A stretch of 64,000 nt of DNA, from NCBI GenBank assembly GCA_035444285.1, contig DAOMOK010000011.1, forward strand, positions 167,555 through 231,554. Reading direction: 5' to 3'. The notes beneath the pieces were generated by a model, which saw only the letters and a program-made list of their open reading frames with translations, searched no databases and had not been told where the DNA came from. Made by a program: the position numbers and the translations under genes. Positions 49,785 through 58,364 of the stretch are shown here, piece after piece (positions within the stretch are counted from its first letter, which is position 1; every line of letters starts with the position of its first letter). Origin of the DNA: CAADGU01 sp035444285. GTDB lineage: Bacteria; Chloroflexota; Anaerolineae; Promineifilales; Promineifilaceae.

Positions 49785-50165
49785 CTACCCCCTATCACTG
49801 AGAATGTCATCTAATTCCACCAGATGCAGCCCTTGCCACAGGTAGATGTCCAGGTCAATACGGCCGTGTTCATCCACCGCCACACCTTCTGCCCGCAGCA
49901 AACGGGCCTGTTCCTGGGCGGCATGTTCCCGGTGGTGAATGCTGATGCGCCCCTGATTGTTTACCACCCGCTGCCAGGGCACAGTGGCGGACGTATACGG
50001 CTCGCCGCTGTCCGGCGCAGCCAGGGCGCTAAGGGCGTAACCCACCGCGCGCGCCGCATTGGGACGACCCAGCATGAGGGCGATACGGCCGTAGCTCGTC
50101 ACTTTGCCCGGGGGAATTCGCTGCGCCACTTTGTACACCTGCACATAAAAGTTGGGTTTGTTCAT
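49785..50165 (-). CDS. Alkyltransferase-like (ATL) DNA-damage protein
   Basis: A 126-residue protein with the winged-helix DNA-binding part of O6-methylguanine methyltransferases (VAQRIPPGKVTSYGRIALMLGRPNAARAVG, seen in parts). The alkyl-acceptor cysteine of the PCHR motif is replaced: here VPWQRVVNNQGRIS, with Trp in its place. That is the mark of ATL proteins, which bind alkylated guanine and call nucleotide-excision repair instead of repairing directly. The ATG at 50165 is chosen over one six codons earlier. Confidence 0.88.
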   Translation of the reverse strand: MNKPNFYVQVYKVAQRIPPGKVTSYGRIALMLGRPNAARAVGYALSALAAPDSGEPYTSATVPWQRVVNNQGRISIHHREHAAQEQARLLRAEGVAVDEHGRIDLDIYLWQGLHLVELDDILSDRG

Positions 50166-50343
50166 CCCTGGTATCTTATCCACACTTTCTATGCCAGACC
50201 ACTACCCTCATTACAAGCGCCGGCAAATCAAATTTTCACGGTTCGTTTACCTCCCCCCTGCCCACTTGATGATATAACCGGCTCATCTTCTGAACAAAGT
50301 TGTGTGTGATTCGGGGCAAGAGCAGAGAATGGAGACAAAACAA

Positions 50344-50727
50344 ATGAACAGGTCTGTCCTGGTTGTGGACGATGAACCATTAACCCGTAATCTCCTCCGA
50401 TTGATGTTAGAACCAGCCGGTTATCAGGTCTGTGGCGCTGGCGATGGGTTTGAAGCATTGACAATGGTGAAAGAAGCCCATCCCGACATTATGATTCTGG
50501 ATGTGATGATGCCGGCGATGGATGGGCTAACTGTGTGCCGATTGATCCGTGAAGATGCGGAAGTGGCTGGCATCCCGATTATTATGTTAAGCGGCAAAGT
50601 GCATCGAGATGCCGTACAAGAAGGTTTACAGGCGGGGGCCAATCGTTATCTGGCTAAACCGATGTCCCGGATCGGTTTACTACAAGAATTACAAGAAGTG
50701 CTGGCAGAAACGGCCGTAACCCCCTAG
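50344..50727 (+). CDS. Single-domain response regulator
   Basis: A 127-residue CheY-like receiver with no output domain. The acidic pocket is D9 and D10, the phospho-acceptor D53 is in MILDVMMPAMDG, S83 is at the switch position and K105 is in YLAKPM. GGAG lies nine bases before the ATG at 50344; an in-frame ATG at 50329 is possible. No histidine kinase is adjacent, so the input is unknown. Its end overlaps the decayed PfpI-like gene on the other strand. Confidence 0.9.
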   Translation: MNRSVLVVDDEPLTRNLLRLMLEPAGYQVCGAGDGFEALTMVKEAHPDIMILDVMMPAMDGLTVCRLIREDAEVAGIPIIMLSGKVHRDAVQEGLQAGANRYLAKPMSRIGLLQELQEVLAETAVTP

Positions 50728-51119
50728 CAAACCCCAAATCCGTTTCTACATCCGCCCAACACCCCCGCCTGCGCCAGCAAAAACGCGCCGCTGCAATTGC
50801 TACCTACCCATTGCGCCGTCTCTTCCTGTCGCCGGATGAAGTCCTTCAACTTCACATTTTGCAGCAGATGGCCGATCTCATTTGCCCCCGGCGCCAACAG
50901 CACGTCCAGGGTGATGTCATCGCTGATGGTGGCGTTTACACCCAGGGTGATGCCTTCGGCAATGGTAATAGTGGGTTGCGTTTCCACGCCAATGAGCAGC
51001 ACCTCCCAATCGGCAAACCAGCTTTGCTGCCGGACCGTGCCAAACAGTTCGGCCGGGGCAACGACCTCGCTGGTCAACACATTGTCAAACACGATAACGC
51101 CAATTTTTTGGGTTGTCAT
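50724..51119 (-). pseudogene. Truncated DJ-1/PfpI (glutamine-amidotransferase-like) domain gene
   Basis: A 131-residue frame holds the first two thirds of a DJ-1/PfpI-type domain: KIGVIVFDNVLTSEVVAPAELFG, VLLAPGANEI and the nucleophile-elbow region WVGSNCSGAFLLAQAGVLGG. It then stops abruptly after CRNGFGVC, some 60 residues short of the family. Relatives often carry an AraC-type DNA-binding domain after this domain. Such an AraC tail is found nearby at 51233-51379 but on the opposite strand, so the two look like pieces of rearranged regulators. Confidence 0.65.
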
Positions 51120-51232
51120 CTTTTTGTTTCTCCAGGTATGATTGTGGTTAAGTCAGACCTGAGCTTAACCGATTAGCCGGTTGGCGTATTGTAAATTTTC
51201 GACATTCTGCCAATGGAGATAACACAGCACAC

Positions 51233-51379
51233 GTAGACGCGGCCCATCTCAGTCAGGGGTTTGGTTTTTACGGTCAATCCCATTTTATTCACGATTTCCA
51301 GGCGATTATGGGTCTGACGCCGCAGCAATACCGCCAGAACCGGGTGCGGCGTCAGCAACAAATGGGGTGGGCAGCTTAG
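51233..51379 (+). pseudogene. Remnant of an AraC-family DNA-binding domain
   Basis: An open frame without start reads VDAAHLSQGFGFYGQSHFIH then DFQAIMGLTPQQYRQNR before TAG. This matches the second helix-turn-helix and C-terminal signature of AraC-family regulators. Upstream sequence in this frame is not recognisable. It ends 11 bases before the next start codon and contains that gene's GGAG. A decayed gene. Confidence 0.7.
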
Positions 51380-51390
51380 GAGAAACAAGC

Positions 51391-51870
51391 ATGAACTGGT
51401 GGTATACGATGAACCGGCGCATTGCCTCCAGCGGCCCTGGCGCGAAACTGTTTTCGCACCTCGCCCATCATTTGGATGGCCCCAGTTTGCGTTGGAGCCA
51501 CGGCCGTTTTGCCCCCGGCGCATTCCTTACCGGCGTGCCGCTGATTACGCTGACGACCATCGGCGCGAAGAGTGGCGAACCCCGTTCCATTCCCTTGTTA
51601 GGCACACCTGATGGCGACAACATCATCCTCATCGCCTCCAACTGGGGCGGCAAAAAACACCCGGCCTGGTACCATAACCTCAAAGCCAACCCTCAAGTAC
51701 AGGTGGCCCGCAAAGGGCAAATACAGACCTACATTGCCCAGGAAGTGACCGGCGCGGCATACGACCGCTGCTGGCAGCAGGCCGTGGCCATTTATCCGGG
51801 TTATGAACTGTACAAATCGCGGACCGACGGCCGTGCCATTCCCGTCATCCTTCTCACCCCTCAGCTCTGA
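51391..51870 (+). CDS. Deazaflavin-dependent (F420) nitroreductase-family protein
   Basis: A 159-residue split-barrel protein of the DDN family, which binds coenzyme F420 or related flavins. The visible pattern is PLITLTTIGAKSGEPRSIPL (in the family T-x-GRKSG-x-R), then DGDNIILIASNWGGKKHPAWYHNL and ANPQVQVARKGQ, ending RAIPVILLTP. GGAG precedes the ATG at 51391. The electron acceptor cannot be told from sequence. Confidence 0.88.
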   Translation: MNWWYTMNRRIASSGPGAKLFSHLAHHLDGPSLRWSHGRFAPGAFLTGVPLITLTTIGAKSGEPRSIPLLGTPDGDNIILIASNWGGKKHPAWYHNLKANPQVQVARKGQIQTYIAQEVTGAAYDRCWQQAVAIYPGYELYKSRTDGRAIPVILLTPQL

Positions 51871-51979
51871 CCGGGCGGCAACCCTCCCAAAACGTGCCTT
51901 AAAATTTTGGCAAATCCCGGCAGGCACGGCCGTTTGTGGTATACTCCCCTCCATGCGGGACAATACAACAATTAAGACG

Positions 51980-52056
51980 TAATCCGTGATCCGTAAAACG
52001 TAATCCGTTATCGGTTTACGGGCTTCGGTTCACGGATTACGCATTACGGATTACGC
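51980..52056. repeat. GTAATCC / GATTACG heptamer array upstream of dnaE
   Basis: TAATCCG, TGATCCG, TTATCGG and TTTACGG units, then TTCACGG, ATTACGC, ATTACGG and ATTACGC, ending 16 bases before the dnaE ATG. The left part from 51871 has one octamer and no gene. Confidence 0.8.
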
Positions 52057-52072
52057 CCAAAAAGGCCACATC

Positions 52073-55000
52073 ATGCCAAACGACCACCAACAATTTGTCC
52101 ACCTGCATTGCCACAGTGAATACTCCCTGCTCGATGGCCTCAGCCGGGTGAGCGACCTGGTGGGGCGGGCGGCGGAATTGGGGCAAACGGCAGTGGCCCT
52201 CACCGACCACGGCGCCATGTATGGCACGATTGATTTTTACCGCGCTGCCAAAGCGACCGGCATCAAACCCATCATCGGCATTGAAACCTATTTGGCCCGG
52301 CGCAGCATGGCCGACAAAGACCCACAATTGGACAAGGCTCGTTTCCACATGCTGCTGCTGGCGCAAAACCAGACCGGCTACCGCCACCTGCTGCACATTG
52401 CCAGCGCCGCCCAACTGGACGGCTACTACTACAAACCACGCATAGACCGCCCCTTCATGGCCGCTCACAGCGACGGCCTCATCGCCACCACCGGCTGCAT
52501 GGCCGGCGAAATCCCGCGTGCCCTCGGCGATGGCAACATGAAACTGGCGCACCAACTACTGGGCGAATACCTGGACATCTTCGGCAAAGAGCGCCTCTTC
52601 CTGGAACTACAAGAACATTCCATCCCCGAACTCAGCCAGATCAACAAAAAGCTGATCGAATTGGCCCCCCACTTCGGCCTGGAACACAACTTCCTGGCCA
52701 CCAACGATGTGCATTACGTGCGCGCCGCCGACGCCGCCCCCCACGAAGTGCTGCTCTGCATCCAGACCGGTTCCACCGTGCAAAACCCCAAAATGCGCTT
52801 CTCCGACCAGGGCTACTATCTGAAATCCTATGACGAGATGGTGCGCCTCTTCCAGGGCTACCCGGAGGCGGTGGTGCGTAATGCCCTGCACAACAGCCTG
52901 CTCATTGTGGAACAGTGCGCCGTAGACCTGGACGATAAAAATTATCATCTGCCCCATTTTGACGTGCCCGCCGGCGCCGACGCCCCCGGCTACCTGCGCG
53001 CCCTGTGTGAAGAGGGGCTGGCCTGGCGCTACGGCGCGGAACGGGCTGCCCAAGACCCCGCCCTGCGCGCCCGGCTGGATCACGAACTGCGCATCATCAA
53101 CGGCATGGGTTTTGAAACCTACTTCCTGATTGTGTGGGATTTGTGTGAATGGGCTGCCCGCTCTGACCGCTGGTGGCAGCAGCATCAAGACCCTTTCCCC
53201 CACGAAAGCTACCAGGAATGGAAAGATAACGACATCTGGTGGAATGTGCGCGGCTCCGGCGCGGGGTCGGTGGTGGCCTATACGTTGGGCATCACCAGCC
53301 TGGACCCGCTGGCAAACGGCCTCATCTTCGAGCGATTCCTGAATCCGGGGCGCGTGTCTATGCCTGACATTGACCTGGATTATCCCGACGATGCCCGCCA
53401 TTGGATGGTGGCTTATGCCAAACGGCGCTACGGCGCGGAAAAGGTGGCGCAGATCATCACCTTTGGTACGTTGGGCGCGCGTGCGGCCATTCGGGATGTG
53501 GGGCGGGCGCTGGACATGCCGCTGCCGGAAGTGGACGGCATCGCCCGGCTGGTGCCGGCCATCCCCGGCAAACCGGCGCACATTGCCGATGTGCTGAACA
53601 AAGACCATGAATTTTATTCGGTGGAATTGGAGCAGCGGTATAAGGGGGAAACGGCCGTGAAAGAACTGCTGGACACGGCGCGTAATCTGGAAGGGGTGGC
53701 CCGCCACGCTTCCAGCCATGCCGCAGGGGTCATTATCTCCGATCGGCCGTTGCAAGAATACGTGCCCCTGAACCGCCCCACCAGCGGCGAGGAAGGGTTG
53801 GGCGGCCTGGATCGGGTGACGCAGTGGCCGATGGAAATTGTGGAATCCATTGGCCTGCTGAAAGTGGACTTTCTGGGGCTGAGTACGCTGACGGTGATGC
53901 GCCGCGCCGCCCGCCTGATTGAAGATAGGTACGGCGTGCGTTACACCATGGACAACATCCCCTATGACGTGGGGCACGTGGGGCCAGACCCGACCAAACA
54001 GCCGGAAAAATTGTTCGACATGCTGGCGCAAGGGCGCGTGGCCGGGGTGTTCCAGGTGGAAGGGGCGGGCATGAAACGGCTGATGATGGAGATGAAACCG
54101 CGCCGGTTTGACCACATCATCGCCGCCATTTCCCTCTACCGCCCCGGCCCCATGGAAAATATCCCCGAATACATTGCCCGGATGCATGGAGAACGGGAGG
54201 TGCAGTTCCATCACCCGGCGCTGGAACCGATTTTAGGCGATACCTACGCCATCGTGGTCTATCAGGAGCAGATCATCCGTATTGCTTCGGAATTGGCGGG
54301 TTATGAACCGGGGGAGGCGGATATGATCCGCAAGGCGGTGTCCAAGAAGAAAAAAGATTTGATGGAAAAACACCGCATTCAATTCACGGAAGGGGCCATG
54401 GCCAGGGGGTTGAGCCGGGAAGTGTGCGCCGCGATTTGGGGGGACATTGAGTTTTTTGCCCGGTATGGCTTTAACAAATCACACGCGGCCGACTACGCCA
54501 AAGTGACCTGCCAGACGGCGTTTTTGAAGGCGCATTACCCGGTGGAGTACCTGACGGCCATGCTTTCGGTGGAGCGGGACAATACAGACAAGGTGCGCCG
54601 TTATTTTGCAGAAGCCAAGACGTTGGGCATTGATGTGGCCCCGCCAGACATCAATACCTCGGCGCTCGATTTTACGATTGAGGATTTGGGCGACCGCCAT
54701 CTCATCCGTTTTGGTCTGGGCGCAATAAAAAATGCAGGCGAAGCGGCGCTGAACCAGATTTTGGAGGAGCGGGAAGCGCATGGCCCGTTCCAGAGTGTGG
54801 CCGATTTGTGTGAACGGGTAGATTTGAAGCGGGTGGGCAAACGGCCGTTGGAATATATGATTAAAGCGCGTGTGTTTGACTGTTGGGGCACGCCGCCGCA
54901 GTTGATGGATGCGCTGGATCGTCTGGTGAATTACAGTGGCACGGAACGCGCCGCCGCCGCCACCGGGCAGATGAGCCTGTTTGGCGGCGCCACCGGCGCG

Positions 55001-56023
55001 CCGGCTCTGAAAGTGGCCGTTGACCTGCTGCATCCACTCGACCAGGCGCCAAAGGTTGAGCACAAGATGCTGTTGGAGTGGGAAAAAGAGGCGTTGGGGG
55101 TGCATGTGTCCGAGCATCCATTGGAACGGCCGTTAGCCAGCCTCACCGCCCTCACCACCGCCGCCATCCCCGATGTTGATGTCAACTGGCACACCAAAAC
55201 GGTGAAACTGGCGGGTATGATCAGCCACCTGCGCACCCTGACCACCAAGAAGGGGGAACCGATGGCCTTTGCTGTATTGGAAGACCTGGATGGCAAAATT
55301 GACCTGGTCTTTTTCCCGCGCACCTGGAAGGAGTGCCGCGAACTGGTGGCGGTGGATCAGGTGCTGCTGGTCATGGGCAAGGTGCAGGCCAAAGGAGACG
55401 AAGTGAGTATCCTGGTGGATCGTGTCTCGGTTAATGCGGAAGTGGCGCTGGCGGCGGACGAAGACACGTCTTATCTGGGGCTGGTGAATGGCAATGGGAA
55501 CGGGTATGCGTATGGTAACGGCCGTGGGAACGGTAACGGCCGTGAGAACGGTAACGGCCGTGAGAACGGCAATGACTATAAAAGTGGCCACGGCCGTGCT
55601 CCCACCTACGCGCTACCACCGCCCGAAGATGAGTTCATCGCCGAACCGCCGCCTGATTTTGCTGCTGAACCGGTAGTTGCCGCGCCACCGCCGCCGCCTA
55701 ATTTTGAGGAAGAAGTGGGGGGGAGTGGTGGGCAGTTAGCAGCAAGCGGTGAGCGGGTGGTGGAGCGCCAACAGCAGCCAACGGCTATTCCGCAGCGCGC
55801 GTTGACCGTTGTGGTGGAGGTACGGCCGTCGGGGAACTGGCAGAAGGCGTGCCGGGATGTGGTGCGGCTGGCGGATGAATATGAGGGGCCAGACGGGCTG
55901 CGCATTCACATTGTGGGGCAGGGGTTGAAGATGGAATTGGGGTACGGCCGTACCCGCAGTTGCCCCGAACTCTTCGACGCCCTCCGCCTCATCTCCGGTA
56001 TCGCCCGCGTTTACAACGATTAA
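52073..56023 (+). CDS. dnaE: DNA polymerase III alpha subunit
   Basis: Replicative polymerase, 1316 residues. In order: PHP domain from about residue 8 (HLHCHSEYSLLDGLSRV), the polymerase core with GSGAGSVVAYTLGI near 395 and the catalytic PDIDLDYPDD near 430, a tandem helix-hairpin-helix, and an OB domain at about 1045-1125 (LAGMISHLRTLTTKKGEP). An unusual linker (about 1137-1235) starts with Asn/Gly-rich repeats GYAYGNGRGNGNGREN built from ACGGCCGT octamers, then runs of Pro. A C-terminal domain (about 1240-1316, TVVVEVRPSGNWQKACRDVV) replaces the usual tail. AAAAAGG lies seven bases before the ATG. Confidence 0.96.
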   Translation: MPNDHQQFVHLHCHSEYSLLDGLSRVSDLVGRAAELGQTAVALTDHGAMYGTIDFYRAAKATGIKPIIGIETYLARRSMADKDPQLDKARFHMLLLAQNQTGYRHLLHIASAAQLDGYYYKPRIDRPFMAAHSDGLIATTGCMAGEIPRALGDGNMKLAHQLLGEYLDIFGKERLFLELQEHSIPELSQINKKLIELAPHFGLEHNFLATNDVHYVRAADAAPHEVLLCIQTGSTVQNPKMRFSDQGYYLKSYDEMVRLFQGYPEAVVRNALHNSLLIVEQCAVDLDDKNYHLPHFDVPAGADAPGYLRALCEEGLAWRYGAERAAQDPALRARLDHELRIINGMGFETYFLIVWDLCEWAARSDRWWQQHQDPFPHESYQEWKDNDIWWNVRGSGAGSVVAYTLGITSLDPLANGLIFERFLNPGRVSMPDIDLDYPDDARHWMVAYAKRRYGAEKVAQIITFGTLGARAAIRDVGRALDMPLPEVDGIARLVPAIPGKPAHIADVLNKDHEFYSVELEQRYKGETAVKELLDTARNLEGVARHASSHAAGVIISDRPLQEYVPLNRPTSGEEGLGGLDRVTQWPMEIVESIGLLKVDFLGLSTLTVMRRAARLIEDRYGVRYTMDNIPYDVGHVGPDPTKQPEKLFDMLAQGRVAGVFQVEGAGMKRLMMEMKPRRFDHIIAAISLYRPGPMENIPEYIARMHGEREVQFHHPALEPILGDTYAIVVYQEQIIRIASELAGYEPGEADMIRKAVSKKKKDLMEKHRIQFTEGAMARGLSREVCAAIWGDIEFFARYGFNKSHAADYAKVTCQTAFLKAHYPVEYLTAMLSVERDNTDKVRRYFAEAKTLGIDVAPPDINTSALDFTIEDLGDRHLIRFGLGAIKNAGEAALNQILEEREAHGPFQSVADLCERVDLKRVGKRPLEYMIKARVFDCWGTPPQLMDALDRLVNYSGTERAAAATGQMSLFGGATGAPALKVAVDLLHPLDQAPKVEHKMLLEWEKEALGVHVSEHPLERPLASLTALTTAAIPDVDVNWHTKTVKLAGMISHLRTLTTKKGEPMAFAVLEDLDGKIDLVFFPRTWKECRELVAVDQVLLVMGKVQAKGDEVSILVDRVSVNAEVALAADEDTSYLGLVNGNGNGYAYGNGRGNGNGRENGNGRENGNDYKSGHGRAPTYALPPPEDEFIAEPPPDFAAEPVVAAPPPPPNFEEEVGGSGGQLAASGERVVERQQQPTAIPQRALTVVVEVRPSGNWQKACRDVVRLADEYEGPDGLRIHIVGQGLKMELGYGRTRSCPELFDALRLISGIARVYND
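55514..55567. repeat. Three tandem 18-bp units containing the ACGGCCGT octamer in dnaE
   Basis: GGTAACGGCCGTGRGAAC is repeated three times without gaps and in frame, encoding GNGREN-type hexapeptides. It is the only tandem cluster of the octamer in the window. Confidence 0.95.
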
Positions 56024-56090
56024 ATGGACATTTGTGAACACGACAGCACACTTGCAAATAGCAACAGCAATTCGAAATATAAAAACCCGG

Positions 56091-56193
56091 CGATTAAAAT
56101 CGTGGCTACAGAGGGCAAAGCCCACCTGCGTGGGCTGTACGACAGTCGGCGAAGGCCGACTTTGCCCTTTGTTGGTGCAGATTTATCTGCCGC
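56091..56193. repeat. About 103-bp dispersed repeat, copy 2
   Basis: Matches the reverse complement of 13201-13303. It retains the hairpins AGCCCACctgCGTGGGCT and AGTCGGCgaaGGCCGACT; differences are mostly in the loops and outer arms. It fills most of the gap between dnaE and the transporter gene. The other bases to 56235 hold no gene. Confidence 0.85.
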
Positions 56194-56235
56194 CGCAAGC
56201 CAAATTTCGAATTGCTGGGAAAAAGGCATCATTGG

Positions 56236-56263
56236 TTGGCAGCAGATTCAAGTTGGCTATAAT
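56236..56263 (+). promoter_or_regulatory. Promoter of the phosphonate-type transporter operon
   Basis: TTGGCA (56236-56241) and TATAAT (56258-56263) with a 16-base spacer, about 75 bases before the start codon at 56338. Confidence 0.6.
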
Positions 56264-56337
56264 CCCGCTGCTTGAAAAACATCAGCCGCCAACAAATCCT
56301 CGCCGTTGGCGACCCATTCCTATTTCAAGGAGGAAAT

Positions 56338-57540
56338 ATGAGTACCAAACGAATCTTTACCCTTTCTGTTCTATTCCTATTGCTGGCGACTTTGGTCGTC
56401 GCCTGTACGCCACAAACAGTGGAAGTCACCCGCGTCATCACCGAAACGGTGATGGAAGAAGTGGAAGTGCCGGTAGAAGTGGAAGTACCGGTAGAAGTCA
56501 CCCGCGTTGTGACCGAAACGGTGGTGGAAACTGTTGTCGAAACCGTTATCGAAGAAGTGATGGCGGAATTGGCGCCGCTTGGTTCTGAGGAACGACCGAT
56601 CAAAGTCCTCTTCGTCCCCTCGGTAGAGGCCGCCATCATTGTAACCGGCGGCGAAGTGATGGCCGATGCCCTGGAGCAGGCTACAGGCTTGAAATATGAA
56701 GTCATCGTGCCTACCAGCTACGCCGCCACCATTGAAGAAATGTGCGCTTCCCCCGACGACACCATCGGCTTCATTCCCGCTCAGGGTTATGTGCTGGCCA
56801 ATGAACGCTGCGGCGTCACCGTCGGCGGCGCCGCCGTGCGCAATGGTCTCTCCTGGTATACGGCCATGTTTGTCGTCCGCGCGGACAGTGATATTGAGAC
56901 CTTAGAGGACCTGAACGGCCGTACCTGGGCCATCCCCAGTTATACGTCCACCTCCGGCTATCTCTACCCGCTGGCCATGCTGAGTGAGGCTGGCATTGAA
57001 CCCGGTGAAATTACGGAAGTCCCCGGTCACCCCGCGGCCATGCTGGCCGTCTACAGTGAAGATGTGGACTTCGGCACGGCATTCTTCAGCCCGCCGTTGA
57101 TGAGTGGGCGCACCTGGACGTATGGCGTAGACGATCCCGAAATCTGGCGAGACGCCGGTGAACTCACCTTTAACGACAGCGGCCATTCCCTGATTGCCGG
57201 CGGCCCGGCCGAAGGCGGTTTCCGCATTTTGGATGCACGCGCTTCCGCTACCAGCACCGCGCCAGACATCTTTGATCAAACGCGCATTCTGGCGTTGACG
57301 CCACAGATCCCCAATGACACCGTCTCCTTTGGCCCCCAATTCCCGTTGTCCCTGTCCCAAGATATCGTTGATGCCTTGGTAGCCTTCACCAAAAGCGAAG
57401 CCTGCGCCGAATCTATTTGTGCCCAGGATTTCTATTCCTGGACGGGCATTGATCCCGTCCGCGACAGCTTCTATGATCCGGTGCGTGCCGCAATGGAATC
57501 CCTCGGTATCACTGAGGAAGATGTCCTCGGCCCAGGTTAA
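56338..57540 (+). CDS. phnD: PhnD-type substrate-binding lipoprotein
   Basis: A 400-residue lipoprotein that captures substrate outside the cell for the ABC transporter encoded downstream. The lipobox is LVVAC with Cys23. A stalk of about 50 residues alternates Val, Glu and Thr (VEVTRVITETV, VEVPVEVEVPVEV), as in many Chloroflexota binding proteins. The PhnD-like domain starts at about 85 (IKVLFVPSVEAAIIVTGGEVMADALE) and includes GFIPAQGYVLAN and TSTSGYLYPLAML. AAGGAGGAAAT precedes the ATG. Phosphonate, phosphite or a related anion is possible; no C-P lyase genes are present. Confidence 0.85.
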   Translation: MSTKRIFTLSVLFLLLATLVVACTPQTVEVTRVITETVMEEVEVPVEVEVPVEVTRVVTETVVETVVETVIEEVMAELAPLGSEERPIKVLFVPSVEAAIIVTGGEVMADALEQATGLKYEVIVPTSYAATIEEMCASPDDTIGFIPAQGYVLANERCGVTVGGAAVRNGLSWYTAMFVVRADSDIETLEDLNGRTWAIPSYTSTSGYLYPLAMLSEAGIEPGEITEVPGHPAAMLAVYSEDVDFGTAFFSPPLMSGRTWTYGVDDPEIWRDAGELTFNDSGHSLIAGGPAEGGFRILDARASATSTAPDIFDQTRILALTPQIPNDTVSFGPQFPLSLSQDIVDALVAFTKSEACAESICAQDFYSWTGIDPVRDSFYDPVRAAMESLGITEEDVLGPG

Positions 57541-57558
57541 ATAAAACGATAATTGAGA

Positions 57559-57594
57559 AAGAAGCCGGGAGATGAAACAGTCTCCCGGCTTCTT
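57559..57594. terminator. 14-bp hairpin between phnD and phnC
   Basis: AAGAAGCCGGGAGA (57559-57572) and its exact complement (57581-57594) flank an 8-base loop, followed by AGTTTTG. As it lies inside the operon it probably acts as a partial terminator, giving more binding protein than transporter. Confidence 0.75.
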
Positions 57595-57611
57595 AGTTTT
57601 GCGGAGTTCTC

Positions 57612-58364
57612 GTGCTACGAGTCATCAATCTCACCAAAATCTATGACGACGGCACTGTGGCCCTGAAAGATGTCAGCTTTGAAGTGCCGCCGGGACAATT
57701 TTTAGCCATTATTGGCCTGAGCGGGTCGGGTAAGAGTACGCTGTTGCGCTGCATTAACCGGCTCATTGAACCGACGTCGGGGGAAATCTGGTGGAACGAC
57801 GTGCAGTTGTCGCACATTACGGGCGAAGAGCTGCGCCGCGCCCGCAGGCGCATCGGCATGATCTTTCAGCACTTCAACCTGGTTGACCGCTCCTCTGTGT
57901 TGACCAATGTGCTGAGCGGACGGCTTGGTTATGTAAACTCTCTGGCCAGTATTTTGGGTCGTTTTCCTAAATCAGATATACAACGTGCTTATGCCAACCT
58001 GGAACGGGTAGGCATCCCGGACAAGGCCAACAACCGCGCCGATGAGTTAAGCGGGGGGCAGCGGCAGCGGGTGGGCATTGCCCGCGCCCTGATGCAAGAG
58101 CCAGAGATGATGTTGGCCGATGAGCCGGTCGCCAGTCTGGACCCTTCTCTGGCGCATAGCATCATGCGCTACCTGCAGCAGATCAACCAGGAAGACAACA
58201 TTACGGTGTTGTGCAGTCTGCACTTTCTGGACCTGGTGCAGCAGTATGGCACACGCGCCATTGCTCTGAATCGTGGTCGCCTGGTTTTTGATGGCCTGCC
58301 CAGCGAAATTGATGATGATCGTTTCAAGGAAATTTACGGCCAGGAAGCCGAGCGCATTGGCTGA
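57612..58364 (+). CDS. phnC: PhnC-type ABC transporter ATPase
   Basis: A 250-residue ATPase powering the phosphonate-type importer. It has Walker A GLSGSGKST, the Q-loop IFQHFNLV, the signature LSGGQRQRV, Walker B MMLADEPVASLD and the switch SLHFLD. The VDRSSVLTNVLSGRLG segment after the Q-loop is typical of PhnC. It begins with GTG. The stop overlaps the next ATG by one base (TGATG), so translation of the first permease is coupled. Confidence 0.93.
   Translation: MLRVINLTKIYDDGTVALKDVSFEVPPGQFLAIIGLSGSGKSTLLRCINRLIEPTSGEIWWNDVQLSHITGEELRRARRRIGMIFQHFNLVDRSSVLTNVLSGRLGYVNSLASILGRFPKSDIQRAYANLERVGIPDKANNRADELSGGQRQRVGIARALMQEPEMMLADEPVASLDPSLAHSIMRYLQQINQEDNITVLCSLHFLDLVQQYGTRAIALNRGRLVFDGLPSEIDDDRFKEIYGQEAERIG

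Noticed and set aside
49785..50165. Active O6-methylguanine methyltransferase
   Set aside because: The acceptor cysteine is replaced by Trp (VPWQRV), so it is classed as an alkyltransferase-like protein.
52607..54214. A 535-residue minus-strand open frame
   Set aside because: Antisense to the catalytic part of dnaE; His/Gly-rich composition typical of shadow frames in G+C-rich genes.
56272..56337. 22-residue N-terminal extension of the PhnD lipoprotein
   Set aside because: It would start next to the predicted transcription start and spoil the lipoprotein signal; AAGGAGG marks the ATG at 56338.
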